From JANNSW01 sp031431235 (GTDB taxonomy: Bacteria; Pseudomonadota; Alphaproteobacteria; Rhizobiales; Hyphomicrobiaceae): a DNA stretch of 5,486 nt. Shown here one piece after another: positions 3,977 to 5,486 of this stretch. The notes under the pieces are model-generated. The model did no database searches. It was not told the origin of the DNA and saw only the letters and a list, made by a program, of their open reading frames with translations. The translations under genes were made by a program, and so were the position numbers. Position 1 is the stretch's first letter. Each line of letters begins with the position of its first letter. The DNA lies in assembly GCA_031431235.1 (NCBI GenBank), contig JANPDA010000063.1, forward strand, positions 1 to 5,486, written 5' to 3'.

Positions 3977-5486
3977 ATGGACATGATCATGTGGGCGATT
4001 CTTGCCGGTGGAGGGTTGTCGATCCTCTACGGCATCTGGGCGATCCAATCGCTCATGGCGGCCGACGCGGGCAATGCGCGCATGCAGGAGATCGCGGGCG
4101 CGATCCAGGAAGGCGCCCAGGCCTATCTGAGCCGCCAGTACACCACGATTGCCATCGCCGGCGTGGCGATCTTCTTCCTGGTGGTATTCCTGCTCGGCTG
4201 GCTGCAGGCGCTCGGCTTCCTGATCGGGGCGGTCCTTTCGGGGCTTGCTGGCTTCATCGGCATGCACGTCTCGGTGCGCGCCAATGTGCGCACGGCACAG
4301 GCCTCCTCCGTCAGCCTCGCCGACGGCCTCGGCATGGCCTTCAAGGCGGGCGCGGTGACGGGGATGCTGGTCGCCGGTCTGGCGCTGTTGGGCGTCGCGG
4401 GCTACTTCTTCGTCCTGACGCGCGGCTTGGGGCTGGAGCCGGCCTCGCGCACCGTCGTCGACGCGCTCGTCTCGCTCGGGTTCGGCGCGTCGCTGATCTC
4501 GATCTTTGCTCGGCTCGGCGGCGGCATCTTCACCAAGGGTGCCGATGTCGGCGGCGATCTCGTGGGCAAGGTCGAAGCCGGCATTCCCGAGGATGACCCG
4601 CGCAACCCGGCGACCATCGCCGACAATGTGGGCGACAATGTCGGTGACTGCGCCGGCATGGCGGCGGACCTGTTCGAGACCTACGCCGTGACGGTGGTTG
4701 CGACGATGGTGCTCGCGTCCATCTACTTCGCGACGTCGGCGAACATCCTGGGCATCATGATGTACCCGCTCGCGATCGGCGCGGCGTGCGTCGCCACCTC
4801 GATCATCGGCACGTTCTTCGTCCGGCTCGGCTCCAACAACTCGATCATGGGCGCCCTCTACAAGGGGCTGATCGCGACGGGCGTGCTCTCGCTCATCGCG
4901 CTCTATCCCGTGACCGAGCGGTTGATCGGGCTCGACACCGTGCTCGTTGCCCGCGGCCTGCAGTTCACCGGCATGGACCTGTTCTGGTGTGGCGCGGTCG
5001 GCCTCGTGGTGACGGCGCTCATCATCGTCATCACCGAGTACTACACGGGCCTGGGCTATCGTCCGGTGCGCTCGATCAGCCAGGCCTCGGTCACGGGCCA
5101 TGGCACCAACGTGATTCAGGGCCTGGCCGTGTCGCTCGAATCGACGGCGTTGCCGGCCCTCGTCATTATCGCGGGCATTATCGTCACCTTCAAGCTCGCG
5201 GGGCTCTTCGGCATTGCGATCGCGGTGACGACGATGCTGGCACTCGCTGGCATGATCGTTGCGCTCGACGCCTTCGGACCGGTCACCGACAATGCGGGTG
5301 GCATCGCCGAGATGGCCGGCCTGCCCAAGGAGACACGCAAGACCACCGATGCGCTCGACGCGGTCGGCAACACGACCAAGGCCGTCACCAAGGGCTATGC
5401 CATCGGCTCGGCGGGCCTGGGCGCGCTGGTGCTGTTCGCCGCCTACAGCGAGGACCTCAAGCACTTCATCGAGATCGCGCAACCGG
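3977..5486 (+). CDS. hppA: Membrane proton-pumping pyrophosphatase HppA, K+-independent type (3' truncated)
   Basis: HppA hydrolyses cytoplasmic pyrophosphate to phosphate and pumps protons across the membrane. The window shows 503 of roughly 700 residues and cuts the C-terminal part. Features in order are an N-terminal helix, IQEGAQAYLSRQY (43-55), the pyrophosphate site DVGGDLVGKVEAGIPEDD (190-207), the metal site NPATIADNVGDNVGDCAGMA (210-229), LGSNNSIMGALYKG (284-297), YRPVRSISQAS (361-371) and DAFGPVTDNAGGIAEMAG (431-448). GNTTKAVTKG (464-473) has Lys468 and Thr471, the pair that marks the K+-independent H+-pumping subfamily. Gly193 stands where the common motif has Ala (DVGAD). The start at 3977 is the first of three nearby ATGs (also 3983 and 3989), with AAGGGGGA (3960-3967) 9 bases upstream. 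It probably has its own promoter in the preceding gene-free region. Confidence 0.97.
   Translation, partial: MDMIMWAILAGGGLSILYGIWAIQSLMAADAGNARMQEIAGAIQEGAQAYLSRQYTTIAIAGVAIFFLVVFLLGWLQALGFLIGAVLSGLAGFIGMHVSVRANVRTAQASSVSLADGLGMAFKAGAVTGMLVAGLALLGVAGYFFVLTRGLGLEPASRTVVDALVSLGFGASLISIFARLGGGIFTKGADVGGDLVGKVEAGIPEDDPRNPATIADNVGDNVGDCAGMAADLFETYAVTVVATMVLASIYFATSANILGIMMYPLAIGAACVATSIIGTFFVRLGSNNSIMGALYKGLIATGVLSLIALYPVTERLIGLDTVLVARGLQFTGMDLFWCGAVGLVVTALIIVITEYYTGLGYRPVRSISQASVTGHGTNVIQGLAVSLESTALPALVIIAGIIVTFKLAGLFGIAIAVTTMLALAGMIVALDAFGPVTDNAGGIAEMAGLPKETRKTTDALDAVGNTTKAVTKGYAIGSAGLGALVLFAAYSEDLKHFIEIAQP

Noticed and set aside
3590..5482. 630-residue open frame on the minus strand opposite hppA
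   Set aside because: It is antisense to a clear hppA. Its product is dominated by Asp, Arg, Glu, His and Gly with no family motif, typical of the mirror frame of a GC-rich gene.
1..5486. CRISPR arrays, insertion sequences, tRNA genes
   Set aside because: I saw no regularly spaced repeats, no transposase or terminal repeats with target duplications, and no tRNA-like fold with a TTCGA loop and CCA end.

Overview
The window is GC-rich DNA with strong G/C bias at third codon positions. Its gene content (DUF2237, TauE/SafE permease, E. coli-type MsrA, a K+-independent-type membrane pyrophosphatase) fits an alphaproteobacterium of the Rhizobiales/Rhodospirillales kind. That placement rests on recalled family resemblance, not on a search. 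Nothing suggests a plasmid, phage, transposon or CRISPR array. It reads as ordinary chromosome with several structured intergenic regions.

Layout from left to right. Positions 1-22 hold the first codons of a minus-strand gene that leaves the window, probably for an exported protein (start MMKKL). Positions 23-335 are a gene-free control region with an AT-rich island and a cluster of short palindromes and direct repeats. A small cysteine-rich DUF2237 gene (336-716, +) meets a TauE/SafE-family permease gene (726-1475, -) tail to tail, and both stop codons lie inside one perfect inverted repeat. Upstream of the permease lie 202 bases containing a possible three-stem fold and an AT-rich inverted repeat, then msrA (1678-2334, -), peptide methionine sulfoxide reductase A. 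Divergent from msrA is a gene for an unrecognised three-helix membrane protein (2446-3210, +). It converges on a small two-helix membrane protein gene (from 3543, -). That small gene has an excellent ribosome binding site but no in-frame stop: its frame stays open through the antisense strand of its neighbour and into msrA. A 433-base gene-free stretch rich in hairpins follows, then the first 503 codons of hppA (3977 to the edge, +), the proton-pumping pyrophosphatase.

The genes do not form one pathway. MsrA repairs oxidised methionine, the permease may export sulfur-containing or other organic anions, and HppA builds a proton gradient from pyrophosphate. msrA and the permease gene share a strand and could be co-transcribed, but the 202-base gap argues against tight coupling. 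I found no clear new multi-gene system. The points most worth a second look are the stop-less small gene, the operator-like repeats at 195-254, and the two candidate structured RNA regions (1568-1642 and 3628-3841).
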